Of a DNA stretch of 45,325 nt, positions 8,967 to 16,657 are shown in pieces. Origin of the DNA: JBMTVN01 sp046047235 (lineage in GTDB: Bacteria; Verrucomicrobiota; Verrucomicrobiia; Limisphaerales; JAHDYP01). Under the pieces are notes generated by a model, which saw only the letters and a list, made by a program, of their open reading frames with translations, had not been told where the DNA came from and searched no databases. The stretch's first letter is position 1; each line of letters opens with the position of its first letter. The DNA lies in NCBI GenBank assembly GCA_046047235.1, contig JBJOII010000024.1, positions 1 through 45,325 of the forward strand. The letters run 5' to 3'. The position numbers and the translations under genes were made by a program.

Positions 8967-9038
8967 GGGGGACTTGGTGTGTCACGACTCTAAGCCAAGT
9001 ATCACAAGTCAGGGTGGCGTTTTGGGGGTTATAGCGAA

Positions 9039-9166
9039 CGGCTGAATCGTGCGCACCTATGGGGCGCTTTTTGGGGGTAAAAAGGGCTCCATAGGCCCCC
9101 AAAGGTGCTGCTGGGAGGGGTTAAACTACGTGGTGGCAGCGGGTTATCGTGGTCCGAGGAAGATGG
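9039..9166. repeat. 128-bp direct repeat, right copy
   Basis: Partner of 7373-7500, same orientation, five substitutions in 128 bases. Its internal stem-loop is better paired than in the left copy: arms CCTATGGGGCGCTTTTT and AAAAAGGGCTCCATAGG pair at 15 of 17 positions around GGGGGT. It lies between the start of the TPM operon on the left and the receiver-domain gene on the right, so it probably holds or abuts the promoter of the former. Confidence 0.9.
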
Positions 9167-9260
9167 GAGGGGGGGCGGGATTTGGGGGGTTAAGGCGGAT
9201 TCCGGTTTGGCCGTTGAGGTGGGGGGTGTTTGGGGGGGCTGATTCAGGAGTTAGGACATC

Positions 9261-9635
9261 ATGGTACGCGTATTAATAATTGATGATCACGAGCCTTTGT
9301 TGAGGGCTTTGGGGAAGTCGCTACAGGGGGCGGGATATGAGGTGGACACGGCGACGAGCGGGTCGGCTGCGCTGGCGATGTTTCGGTCGGCTCCTTATGA
9401 CGTGATCGTGACGGATTTGATCATGCCGAACGGTGAGGGGATTGAGACCATCATGGTTTTGCGGAAGGAGTTTTCGTCGGTGGGGGTTGTGGCGATGTCG
9501 GGAGGGTCGACACATTCGCCGGTATATTTGCGGATGGCGAGGCAGTTAGGGGCGCATGTGGCTTTGGAGAAGCCGTTTACGGTGGGGGAGTTGGTTGAGG
9601 CGGTTGAGAATGTGCGGACGTTGGGGGTGTGTTGA
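9261..9635 (+). CDS. Single-domain response regulator (receiver only), 124 aa
   Basis: A CheY-type receiver with nothing attached. Phosphorylation-site features are intact: Asp8/Asp9 (LIIDDHEP), the acceptor Asp52 (VTDLIMP), Ser80 in the switch position (VVAMSGG) and Lys103 (LEKPFT). It should be phosphorylated by an unlinked histidine kinase or phosphorelay and act by protein-protein contact. AGGAG lies 10 bases before the ATG at 9261, one of the clearest ribosome binding sites in this window. No kinase gene is adjacent. The next gene, tag, is convergent, with 16 bp between the two stops. Confidence 0.9.
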   Translation: MVRVLIIDDHEPLLRALGKSLQGAGYEVDTATSGSAALAMFRSAPYDVIVTDLIMPNGEGIETIMVLRKEFSSVGVVAMSGGSTHSPVYLRMARQLGAHVALEKPFTVGELVEAVENVRTLGVC

Positions 9636-9651
9636 AGGGGTTGGGCATGGG

Positions 9652-10209
9652 TTATTGGAGTTGGGGGTGGCGGTAGCAGGAGGTGAGGTGGTCATTGACC
9701 ATGCCGATGGCCTGCATGAAGGCGTAGCAGATGGTGGTGCCGACGAATTTGAATCCACGTTGTTTGAGGGCTTTGCTCATGGCATCGGATTCGGGGGTGC
9801 GGGTGGGGAGGTCTTTGAGGGTGGACCAATTATTTTGGAGGGTGGTGCCGTTGGTGAACTGCCAGAGGAAGTCATTAAAGCTGCCGAGTTCTTCTTTGAG
9901 TTGGAGGTAGGCTTGAGCGTTGGTGATGGCGGCCTGGACTTTAAGTCGGTTCCGGATGATGCCGGGGTTGGTGAGGAGTTGTTCGACTTTTTTAGGGGAG
10001 TAGCGGGCGATGCGTTCGGCGTTGAAGTGGTCGAAGGCCTGGCGATAGCCCTCGCGTTTCTTGAGGATCGTGAGCCAGCTGAGTCCCGCCTGGGCCCCGT
10101 CGAGAATGATTTTCTCGAAGAGTTTGGCGTCGTCATGTTCGGGGACGCCCCATTCTTCGTCGTGGTATTGGATATAGGCGGGGTGGGAGAGGCACCAGGG
10201 GCAGCGCAT
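9652..10209 (-). CDS. tag: DNA-3-methyladenine glycosylase I
   Basis: Base-excision repair enzyme that removes 3-methyladenine from alkylated DNA. The sequence is close to E. coli Tag over its whole length of 185 aa: HDEEWGVPEHD near the N-terminus, QAGLSWLTILKKRE, GIIRNRLKVQAAI, and the strongly conserved SKALKQRGFKFVGTTICYAF. The four zinc ligands of E. coli Tag (Cys4, His17, His175, Cys179) correspond to Cys3, His16, His174 and Cys178 here with the same spacing. The position of the conserved Glu38 is Asp37 here, a conservative change that I believe occurs in other members. It stands alone on the minus strand, with a heptamer-rich spacer upstream. Confidence 0.96.
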   Translation of the reverse strand: MRCPWCLSHPAYIQYHDEEWGVPEHDDAKLFEKIILDGAQAGLSWLTILKKREGYRQAFDHFNAERIARYSPKKVEQLLTNPGIIRNRLKVQAAITNAQAYLQLKEELGSFNDFLWQFTNGTTLQNNWSTLKDLPTRTPESDAMSKALKQRGFKFVGTTICYAFMQAIGMVNDHLTSCYRHPQLQ

Positions 10210-10415
<206 letters not shown>

Positions 10416-10422
10416 GGCTGGT

Positions 10423-10815
10423 TCATGGGGAGAGGTGGGGGTGGTGGTTTTGGAGGAGGGTGGGGAGGGGTGTATGGGGGTGGTCATGGAGGAGTTGGAG
10501 CCAGGTTTGGGTGATTTGGATGGCTTGGGGGAGTTGGAGGGCGGGGGGGGTGATGGTGGAGTTTTGGATGCGTTGTTGGGCGGTTTGGAGGAGGGCGAGT
10601 GCGGGACCGCGTCGGGATTTTTGGACATGGACGAAGGCGGCGGCGAGTTGGATGAGGCCTTTATAGAGTTCGCCGGTATCGGTGCGTCGGAGGGGGAGCC
10701 AGATTTCTTCGAGGACATCGTGGGCTTCATAGAACTGGCTGGTATTGAAGCAATTGGCGAAGGCGAGGAGGGTGGGTGAGTGGTCTTGGGGTGGGGGTGT
10801 GGGGTGGGGGTGCAT
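10423..10815 (-). CDS. DUF309 domain protein, 130 aa
   Basis: Small helical protein of the DUF309 family. The diagnostic motif FYEAHDVLEEIWLP (residues 28-41) and the second helix GLIQLAAAFVHVQKSRRGPALALL are both present. DUF309 proteins are conserved in many bacteria and have no proven function; the histidine/glutamate motif suggests metal or small-molecule binding. The first 14 residues and the last 20 are Pro/His-rich (MHPHPTPPPQ; HDHPHTPLPTLL), reflecting the C-rich coding strand rather than a domain. ATG at 10815 is used; a shorter start cannot be excluded. The repeat spacer lies directly after its stop. Confidence 0.78.
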   Translation of the reverse strand: MHPHPTPPPQDHSPTLLAFANCFNTSQFYEAHDVLEEIWLPLRRTDTGELYKGLIQLAAAFVHVQKSRRGPALALLQTAQQRIQNSTITPPALQLPQAIQITQTWLQLLHDHPHTPLPTLLQNHHPHLSP

Positions 10816-10978
10816 GGGTTGGTAGTTGGGTGTTTATCGTGGGGGTGAGGGGTGGTGCAAGCGTGGAGTGGGAGGGTGGAATTAGGGACAAAAAAGCCGT
10901 TGCAATTCGTGGTATTCTCCGTGATGGTGCAGCGCTTTGGCTCCTGCGCTTGGTGCTTTGGGGCCGGCCTTTTTATTC

Positions 10979-11647
10979 ATGGAATCATTGTTGATCTGGG
11001 TGGCTGTTGGCTTTGCTGGCGGCGTTTTTGTGGGTTCATTTTTTGAGTGGTCGTTGCATCGGTTTGCGATGCACAAGCCGTTTTTCGGGTGGCGTTATCC
11101 GTTCAAGGCGCATGCTTTGGTGCATCACCAGAAGTTTCGGGCGGATGAGAGCTATCATTTGCAGCGGGAGGAGGATTTGCGGACGATTCCGATGGCGTGG
11201 TGGAACGGGCCGGCAATTGTGGCGGCGGGTTTAGTGCCGGCGAGTGTGGTGGCCTGGCTGGTGGGGCAATGGGGGATTGCGGTGGGTGCGGGGCTGGCGT
11301 TTGCGGTGTATTACGGGACGTATGAGTATATCCACTGGTGCATGCACCTGCCGGGGAACCGTCGGGTTGAGCGGTCGGGCATCTACTTCCGGCTGAACGG
11401 GCATCATTTGTTGCACCATCGGTATATGCACAAGAATTTCAACGTGGTGTTTCCTTTGGCGGATTTGTGTTTGGGGACGTTGTTACGTCGGTCTCCGATT
11501 GCCTTTGCGCAGGCGCGGGGGACGGCGGTTCCTGATGTTCAGCCGTTGCCGGGGGCGGCGAAGAAGGCTGGGGGTAATGTGCAGGCGGGCGAGGAGGAGC
11601 AGGAGACGGCTGCTGCTGCTGCTCGTGTTGCAGCTACGGGCAAGTGA
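10979..11647 (+). CDS. Fatty-acid-hydroxylase-superfamily membrane protein (di-iron His motifs), 222 aa
   Basis: Integral membrane enzyme of the sterol desaturase/fatty acid hydroxylase type. The three expected histidine clusters are present: HRFAMH (27-32) with HALVHH (45-50), YIHWCMH (118-123), and HHLLHHRYMH (142-151). Such clusters bind two irons and activate oxygen to hydroxylate or desaturate a lipid or carotenoid. Hydrophobic segments at residues 4-24, 78-95 and 98-115 form the membrane part. The last 40 residues are an Ala/Glu-rich, low-complexity tail unlike the family. Codon 1 is placed at 10979 because earlier in-frame codons only add a non-conserved hydrophobic leader. The substrate cannot be read from the sequence. 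A perfect palindrome starts 8 bp after the stop. Confidence 0.78.
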   Translation: MESLLIWVAVGFAGGVFVGSFFEWSLHRFAMHKPFFGWRYPFKAHALVHHQKFRADESYHLQREEDLRTIPMAWWNGPAIVAAGLVPASVVAWLVGQWGIAVGAGLAFAVYYGTYEYIHWCMHLPGNRRVERSGIYFRLNGHHLLHHRYMHKNFNVVFPLADLCLGTLLRRSPIAFAQARGTAVPDVQPLPGAAKKAGGNVQAGEEEQETAAAAARVAATGK

Positions 11648-11654
11648 GGGGTTC

Positions 11655-11890
11655 TGCATCGCGCGGTTGCGCGATGCAGGGAGAGAGGAGAGCGGAAAGC
11701 GGGAAGCGAGTGCGAGGTTGTTGCAATGGCTTTGCGGACGACGCGCAGGTCGTCCCTACCTGAGCGAGGTTGTTGCAACAGTTTGGTTCCCTAGCATCCG
11801 GCTTCCTTCTTCGCCGAGGCTTCCGGCTTTGAGCCGCAAGCGGCACTACGCCGTGATCCGTCTCCGCTCTGCGAGCTACGCCGTGACAAG
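11655..11890. repeat. Composite intergenic element: palindrome, heptads, repeat A
   Basis: Begins with TGCATCGCGC-GGTT-GCGCGATGCA (11655-11678), a perfect 10-bp stem 7 bases after the hydroxylase stop. GGGAGAG AGGAGAG CGGAAAG CGGGAAG follows at once, in 7-base steps. A second stem, GGACGAC-GCGCAG-GTCGTCC, lies at 11736-11755. Repeat A closes the element, and its bases 11846-11883 are identical to 89-126. I see no gene in it. The bactofilin gene ends at 11937 on the other strand. Confidence 0.8.
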
Positions 11891-11936
11891 CAAGACGAAG
11901 ACCGGGCGGGTCGTCTCTCTTTCAGCGAGGGGGGTG

Positions 11937-12377
11937 TTATCGGCTGGAGGGTTTGCCGATTTCGGTAGCTTTGTAGGCGTCGGGCGGTTTGGGGATGTAG
12001 GTGGGGTTGGGGACGGTGGAGGTATTGACGCTTTTGGCCGGGGCGATTTCGGCTTTGCCTTGGAAGCTGACGCCGTCTTCCATGACCATTTTGGCAGCGC
12101 GCAGGTCACCGACGATTTCGGTACGGCTTTTGATCTCGAGTCGTTCGCGGGAGGAGATGTTGCCGTTGATTTTGCCGCGGGCGATGACGCTGTTGCCGCC
12201 GACGTTGCCGCGGATCAAGGCGTTCTCACCGAGCTCGAGGCTGCCGTCGGTGAAGAGGTCGCCGTCGAGTTTGCCGTCGAAGAAGACGTTTCCTGAGCAT
12301 TTAAGCGTGCCGCGCAGGTCGACATCGGAGTTAAGGACGTTCTGGGCGTTGCTGGATGAGGAGGAGGGGTTGGCCAT
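11937..12377 (-). CDS. Bactofilin (polymer-forming cytoskeletal protein), 146 aa
   Basis: Bactofilins polymerise without nucleotide into membrane-associated filaments that position envelope machinery. A Ser-rich, disordered N-terminus (MANPSSSSSNAQ) leads to the beta-helical core at about residues 18-112, with its short repeated rungs: LKCSGNVFFDGKLDGDL, SLELGENALIRGNV, INGNISSRERLEI, EIVGDLRAAKMVMEDGVSF, KAEI. A Pro/Lys-containing tail follows. The frame continues 19 codons upstream, but ATG at 12377 gives the typical bactofilin N-terminus. A Ser/Thr kinase gene ends 74 bp upstream on the same strand, so the two are probably cotranscribed, with the kinase first. Confidence 0.88.
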   Translation of the reverse strand: MANPSSSSSNAQNVLNSDVDLRGTLKCSGNVFFDGKLDGDLFTDGSLELGENALIRGNVGGNSVIARGKINGNISSRERLEIKSRTEIVGDLRAAKMVMEDGVSFQGKAEIAPAKSVNTSTVPNPTYIPKPPDAYKATEIGKPSSR

Positions 12378-12451
12378 GGGTTGGGGTCTTTGAGTTAAAT
12401 GTGGGCTGGTATAGCTGGATTGTAGAGGAGCCAAAAGGGAAATCTTGGGGG

Positions 12452-13474
12452 TTAGCGGCGGAGCCAGCCGGTAAGGGTGCCGACTGTGCCGCTGGGTTTG
12501 CCGGGTTTGAACTGGTTGACGAGGAGCATGCTACGGGCGGCGGTGAGGGCCATGATGAATTCGTCGTAGCTTTGGAAGCGTTGGGCCGGGTCTTTGGCGA
12601 GGGCGGCGACGATGGCGTCGCTGGTGGCCTGACTGATGTCCTGGACCACGTGGTTGGGGGGCGTGACGGCGGTGTGGATATGGGCGGCGACGACTTCGTC
12701 GACGGTGGGGGCTTCGAAGGGGACGTGGCCGGTGATGGCGTGGTAGAGGGTGCCGGCGAGGCTATACATGTCGGAGAGGAAGTCCTCCTTTTCCTGCCGG
12801 ATTTTTTCGGGAGCGATGTAGTAGGGGGTGCCCCAGACGCCGGTATCGTTTTCGTCCTCGGCGTCAGTGCTGCGGGCGAGGCCGAAGTCGACGAGTTTGG
12901 GTTCACCTTCGGCATTGAAGAGGATGTTGCCGGGTTTGATATCGCGGTGGAGGAGTTTGTGTTTGAGGGCGAGGTCGAGGGCGGAGGCGACTTTGATACC
13001 GACGTCGAGGACGTGGAGTTCGGGGACGCGGCCTTCGTGTTCGATGCGGCCGTCGAGGGAGCCTCGGTCAGCGAGTTCCATGACGAGGTAGCGGAGGCTG
13101 CCCCATTCATCGAACGTATAGATATGGATGATATTGGTATGGTTTAGGGCGGCGGCGGCTCGGGCTTCGCGGAGGAAGCTTTCGAAGGAGGCGGGGTCTT
13201 CGGCGAACTCACTTTTCATGAGTTTGACGGCGACTTCGCGTTCGAGCATGCAATCCCAGGCACGGTAGACGGTTCCCATACCGCCTGAGGCGATGGCGTC
13301 GCGCAGTTCGAACTGGCGCAACTGCATGGGCATCATGAGTTCGCGTCCGCACTTGGTACAGGGGGTGGTGCTTAACGGTGCCAGATCGCCGGGGATGAAG
13401 ACTTTGGCTCCACATCCCGGGCAGGCCACCATTTTGAGGGTTGGTTTACGGTCCTGACGCTCTGCGCCCATCAC
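12452..13474 (-). CDS. Serine/threonine protein kinase with N-terminal zinc ribbon, 340 aa
   Basis: A Hanks-type kinase with all key residues: glycine loop ASGGMGTVY (62-70), VAVK Lys84, Glu103 in helix C, HRDIKPGN with Asp178, DFG with Asp196, and APE at 221-223. In front is a four-cysteine zinc ribbon (CPGCG 18-22; CTKCG 39-43) of the kind that opens planctomycete and verrucomicrobial kinases and MJ0042-type proteins. The C-terminal part has only weak hydrophobicity, and I see no membrane span or extracellular sensor, so it should be cytoplasmic. It precedes bactofilin in the same direction, which suggests a link between phosphorylation and the cytoskeleton. The start is ATG at 13474 or 13471. 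Confidence 0.92.
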   Translation of the reverse strand: MMGAERQDRKPTLKMVACPGCGAKVFIPGDLAPLSTTPCTKCGRELMMPMQLRQFELRDAIASGGMGTVYRAWDCMLEREVAVKLMKSEFAEDPASFESFLREARAAAALNHTNIIHIYTFDEWGSLRYLVMELADRGSLDGRIEHEGRVPELHVLDVGIKVASALDLALKHKLLHRDIKPGNILFNAEGEPKLVDFGLARSTDAEDENDTGVWGTPYYIAPEKIRQEKEDFLSDMYSLAGTLYHAITGHVPFEAPTVDEVVAAHIHTAVTPPNHVVQDISQATSDAIVAALAKDPAQRFQSYDEFIMALTAARSMLLVNQFKPGKPSGTVGTLTGWLRR

Positions 13475-13563
13475 GCAAAAACTGTATCACCCGCAGCGGG
13501 AACGACAAGTGCGGTGATGCATACTTTTGAGGGGAGGATGCAATTGGTTCTTATGCTGGCAGT

Positions 13564-15066
13564 GTGGCAAGTTACATTTTAGCAATCTGCGGTTTTGGCG
13601 TTGCCGGTAATTGTTGGTCTTGGCTTACTCGCCCCCCTGTGCACACCTCGCCCCTAACAGAGCCTTCGCCATGGATGGTTGGCCCTTTTGTATTGCTGCT
13701 GGGGCTGATTGCCTTGGCGCCGTTGTTCTTTAACGGCTGGTGGGTGCGGCATTATCCGAAGGTGGCCTTGGGTTTGGGGGCGGTGACCTTGGCTTATTAT
13801 CTGGGGGTTTTGGGGTCGACGGGTCCGGTGCTGCATACCTTGAACGAGTATGTGAGTTTTATTGCGCTGGTGGGGTCGTTGTATGTGGTGAGCGGTGGGA
13901 TTCACATTACCGTGAAAGGAGAGGCGACGCCTCAGGCGAACGTGGTGTTTTTGTTGGCGGGGGCGATTTTGGCGAATGTTCTGGGGACGACCGGGGCCTC
14001 GATGTTGTTGATTCGGCCTTATATCCGGTTGAACAAGTATCGGATTACGACGCATCACGTGGTGTTTTTTATCTTTCTGGTTTCGAACGTGGGGGGGTGT
14101 TTGACGCCGATCGGGGATCCGCCGTTGTTTTTGGGGTATTTGAAGGGGATTCCGTTTTGGTGGGTGATGGAGCATTGCTGGCCGATGTGGGCGGTGGGCG
14201 TGGGGGTATTGCTGGTGATGTTTTACGTGGTGGACCGGCGGAATTATATGCGGGCGCCGAAGCCGGTGCGGGATCGTTTGGCTGAGCCGCCGGATGTCTG
14301 GTGTTTTCGCGGGCTGCACAATCTTCTGTTTCTGGGAGTGATTCTGGGGGCTGTCTTCATTGAGCATCCGCGGTTTCTGCGGGAGGCGTTGATGTTGGGG
14401 GCGGCGATCGGGTCTTATTTTACGACCCGGGCGGAGTTGCATCGGTCGAACGACTTCAACTTTCATCCGATTCAGGAGGTGGCGATTTTGTTTGCGGGGA
14501 TTTTCGCGACCATGATTCCGGCGCTGGAGTATTTGCGGTTGCATGCGGGGGCTTTTGGGGAGCCGGCGACGACGACCTTTTATTGGGGGACGGGTGTGCT
14601 TTCGAGTTTTCTGGATAACGCCCCGACCTATTTGAGTTTTCTGAGCACGGAGTTTGGGGCTTTTGCGACGCCGGAACTGGTGGCTCAGGTGACCGAGCAT
14701 TTGCGGCTGCATGGGACCGAGGCAGCGGGATTGGCGGGGGCGGGGTCGGAGTCGGTGCGGGCCACGGTCGGGGTGTTGTCGGGCTGGTTGGGGCAGTTGC
14801 CGGCCCCGGTGGAGACCACGGAGGAGCATGTGCAGGTGGCGATCCTGCTGGGGAACCCACTGGCCTTGAAGGTGCTGACGGCGATCAGCGTCGGGGCGGT
14901 GTTTTTCGGGGCCAACACCTATATCGGGAACGGACCCAACTTCATGGTGAAGAGCATTGCTGAGCAGCAGCGGGTGAATACGCCGACGTTTTTGGGCTAT
15001 GTATTCCGGTATAGCCTGCCGTTCATGGTGCCGATGCTGGTGCTGGTGTGGTGGCTCTTTTTCTGA
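13564..15066 (+). CDS. Sodium:proton antiporter / CitMHS-like transporter, 500 aa
   Basis: A polytopic inner-membrane ion transporter of the NhaD/CitMHS type. About a dozen hydrophobic segments are visible. The family hallmarks are GAILANVLGTTGASMLLIRPYI with the following SNVGGCLTPIGDPPLFLGYLKG in the first half, and SSFLDNAPTYLSFL with NPLALKVLTAISVGAVFFGANTYIGNGPN in the second. These paired half-repeats carry the expected Asn-Asp/Thr residues of the ion site. Transport of Na+ or Li+ against protons is likely; a carboxylate substrate is possible. The GTG at 13564 starts the longest frame, and ATG at 13675 is an alternative that would drop a poorly conserved leader. It is divergent from the kinase gene. 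Confidence 0.85.
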   Translation: MASYILAICGFGVAGNCWSWLTRPPVHTSPLTEPSPWMVGPFVLLLGLIALAPLFFNGWWVRHYPKVALGLGAVTLAYYLGVLGSTGPVLHTLNEYVSFIALVGSLYVVSGGIHITVKGEATPQANVVFLLAGAILANVLGTTGASMLLIRPYIRLNKYRITTHHVVFFIFLVSNVGGCLTPIGDPPLFLGYLKGIPFWWVMEHCWPMWAVGVGVLLVMFYVVDRRNYMRAPKPVRDRLAEPPDVWCFRGLHNLLFLGVILGAVFIEHPRFLREALMLGAAIGSYFTTRAELHRSNDFNFHPIQEVAILFAGIFATMIPALEYLRLHAGAFGEPATTTFYWGTGVLSSFLDNAPTYLSFLSTEFGAFATPELVAQVTEHLRLHGTEAAGLAGAGSESVRATVGVLSGWLGQLPAPVETTEEHVQVAILLGNPLALKVLTAISVGAVFFGANTYIGNGPNFMVKSIAEQQRVNTPTFLGYVFRYSLPFMVPMLVLVWWLFF

Positions 15067-15092
15067 CGGGAGAGAGAAGAGAGGAGAGGGGC

Positions 15093-15235
15093 GTGCCGCC
15101 ACGTAGAACGTGGCAAGCGTGGGCGGCACGGGAGCTGGGAGCTGGGGGACAGGCGCTGCGCGCGAGGTGCGAAGCGGTAAGAGGAAAGAGGTAAGCGCTG
15201 AGGGTCGTTGCGGCGCGTGGGTGCGCGCCGCAGGT
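15093..15235. repeat. Composite intergenic element: two palindromes and heptads
   Basis: A stem GTGCCGCCACG...CGTGGGCGGCAC (15093-15129, one bulged base) begins 26 bases after the antiporter stop and is followed directly by GGGAGCT GGGAGCT GGGGGACA and then by GCGC-TGC-GCGC inside the motif shared with three other spacers (15145-15165). Units of 7 bases continue to a second perfect palindrome, TGCGGCGCG-TGGGTG-CGCGCCGCA (15209-15232), again followed by GGTAGAG. This copy closely resembles 36521-36622, on the far side of the polysaccharide locus. No gene is seen. Confidence 0.82.
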
Positions 15236-15296
15236 AGAGGGGAGGGGGGAAACGAGGCAGCTGAATTCCCGTTGCAACTGACGGTCGTGTTGCGCC

Positions 15297-16490
15297 TTAG
15301 CCCTGATAGACGTGTCGAATTAGAGCCAGGCTCTTTTCCCTATTGTAGTGTTCTGAAACAAAGTCGCGTGCTTGTTTGCCGAGTTGTCGGGTGAGTTTTG
15401 GATTCTCGAGGAGGTGGTTTATGGCTGCCGCGAGGGCCTTCTGGTCCCCGGGGGGGACGATGAGTCCGGTATGGCCGGGGACGACGCTTTCGTCCTGTGG
15501 GGAACCGGCGCTTACGATGGAGGTTTTGCCGAGGGCGCCGGCTTCGATTGTAGCCTTGGCGAAATGGGGTCGAATGAAGGGGCAAAGTATAAACTCGGCC
15601 CGTTCGATTAGGGGCTGGACGTTCAGGTTTACGGGGGCCAGCTGGACTTTGTTGGGGTTTGCAGCGGCGGCCCAGTCAATTTGCAGGCCATAAGTTGGAA
15701 TGTGGAGAGCGTTCAGAGTGTTACGAACGGTCCGCTTGAGTGTGCCCCCTTGTGGGTGGCCGCCGAGTATGATCAGCACGGCTTTGGGGTCACGGACATC
15801 TTCCATGGCGAGGGCTGCAGTCAGGGAGCCTTTGTGGCGATGCCTTTCCCCTAGGGCCAGGATGAGTCGTTGGTCGGGTCTTAGCCTGAAGTCCTTTTCG
15901 AAATCAACTGATCCGTTCCTGCCCGTAAAATCGGGCCAGTTATGGACTAGGGTGGTGCGTTCGGGGAGTCCGACCTCCAGTGCGTTTGCTCGGGAGATGG
16001 CCATCACAGCATCGATATGGTTCCGGGTCGTTCGCTGCATCAATTGTTCGCGCCAACCTCCTGGTTTAAACAGGAGCGGTTCGCGGACGTGCATGACGAC
16101 GCGCGGGACTCCGGCTTCCTTGCAGCCGATGGCGGTGTGGAAGAGCACGAAGGTATTCAAGTGGACGATATCTGGCCGTTCACGGGCACAGATTTCGCGC
16201 GCAGCTGTGATGCTGTTGAACCAGCCTGTGAGTCCCTTGAGATTTGCCCTGGAAAGCAGGCTTTGGTTGCCGCCGAACGCGGTGGTGAAGCCCCGGATGC
16301 GTTTATCCAGGATGACGCGTACGCCGAGTTCCTGTTCCAGACGAGTCTGGAGGGGGCCTGCTTTAGCGAGGGCGACAACGATTTCGTAGTCTGATCGGAG
16401 AGCTGCGATGATTTGGTAGAGGCTCCAGGATGCTCCGCCGACCACGGAGGTGTGGTGGATGAACAGGAGTTTCTGGCGCTTGGGTCTCAT
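15297..16490 (-). CDS. Family 4 glycosyltransferase, 397 aa
   Basis: GT-B-fold glycosyltransferase, predicted to add a sugar to the polysaccharide repeat unit on the cytoplasmic side. The N-terminal domain opens with LLFIHHTSVVGGASWSLYQI, the glycine-containing acceptor loop usual in GT4, and includes RPDIVHLNTF. The C-terminal domain has the nucleotide-sugar region LILALGERHRHKGSL and the E-x7-E-like segment FAKATIEAGALGKTSIVSAG, then HTGLIVPPGDQKALAAAI. Donor and acceptor cannot be told. It is the last gene of a minus-strand pair, 167 bp after the Wzy-like gene. Composite repeats flank its 3' side. Confidence 0.87.
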   Translation of the reverse strand: MRPKRQKLLFIHHTSVVGGASWSLYQIIAALRSDYEIVVALAKAGPLQTRLEQELGVRVILDKRIRGFTTAFGGNQSLLSRANLKGLTGWFNSITAAREICARERPDIVHLNTFVLFHTAIGCKEAGVPRVVMHVREPLLFKPGGWREQLMQRTTRNHIDAVMAISRANALEVGLPERTTLVHNWPDFTGRNGSVDFEKDFRLRPDQRLILALGERHRHKGSLTAALAMEDVRDPKAVLIILGGHPQGGTLKRTVRNTLNALHIPTYGLQIDWAAAANPNKVQLAPVNLNVQPLIERAEFILCPFIRPHFAKATIEAGALGKTSIVSAGSPQDESVVPGHTGLIVPPGDQKALAAAINHLLENPKLTRQLGKQARDFVSEHYNREKSLALIRHVYQG

Positions 16491-16657
16491 TGCGATGTCC
16501 TTCCTGGTGCATGGCGTTGCATCCAGAGAAGGATCAATGCTCCGGGGTTGTGCAGCTATTACGGAGCCGTCCTTTTGGGGTATTGCGGCTAGGGGAGTTT
16601 TCGCGGCTGAGTTGTGCTGGTGATTTGGAGATCAGGTCCTTGCTGGGGGTGGAGGGG

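Noticed and set aside
9652..10209. Asp37 at the position of E. coli Tag Glu38 as a sign of lost activity
   Set aside because: The change is conservative, the zinc ligands are all kept, and I believe other bacterial Tag proteins have the same residue.
13475..13505. TTGTCG-16-TACAGT as a promoter for the kinase gene
   Set aside because: It would give an almost leaderless transcript, and the match is weak; not strong enough to list.
13654..15129. A 491-codon open frame antisense to the antiporter
   Set aside because: It is very Arg/Pro/His/Gln-rich with no motif, while the + strand frame is a clear polytopic transporter.
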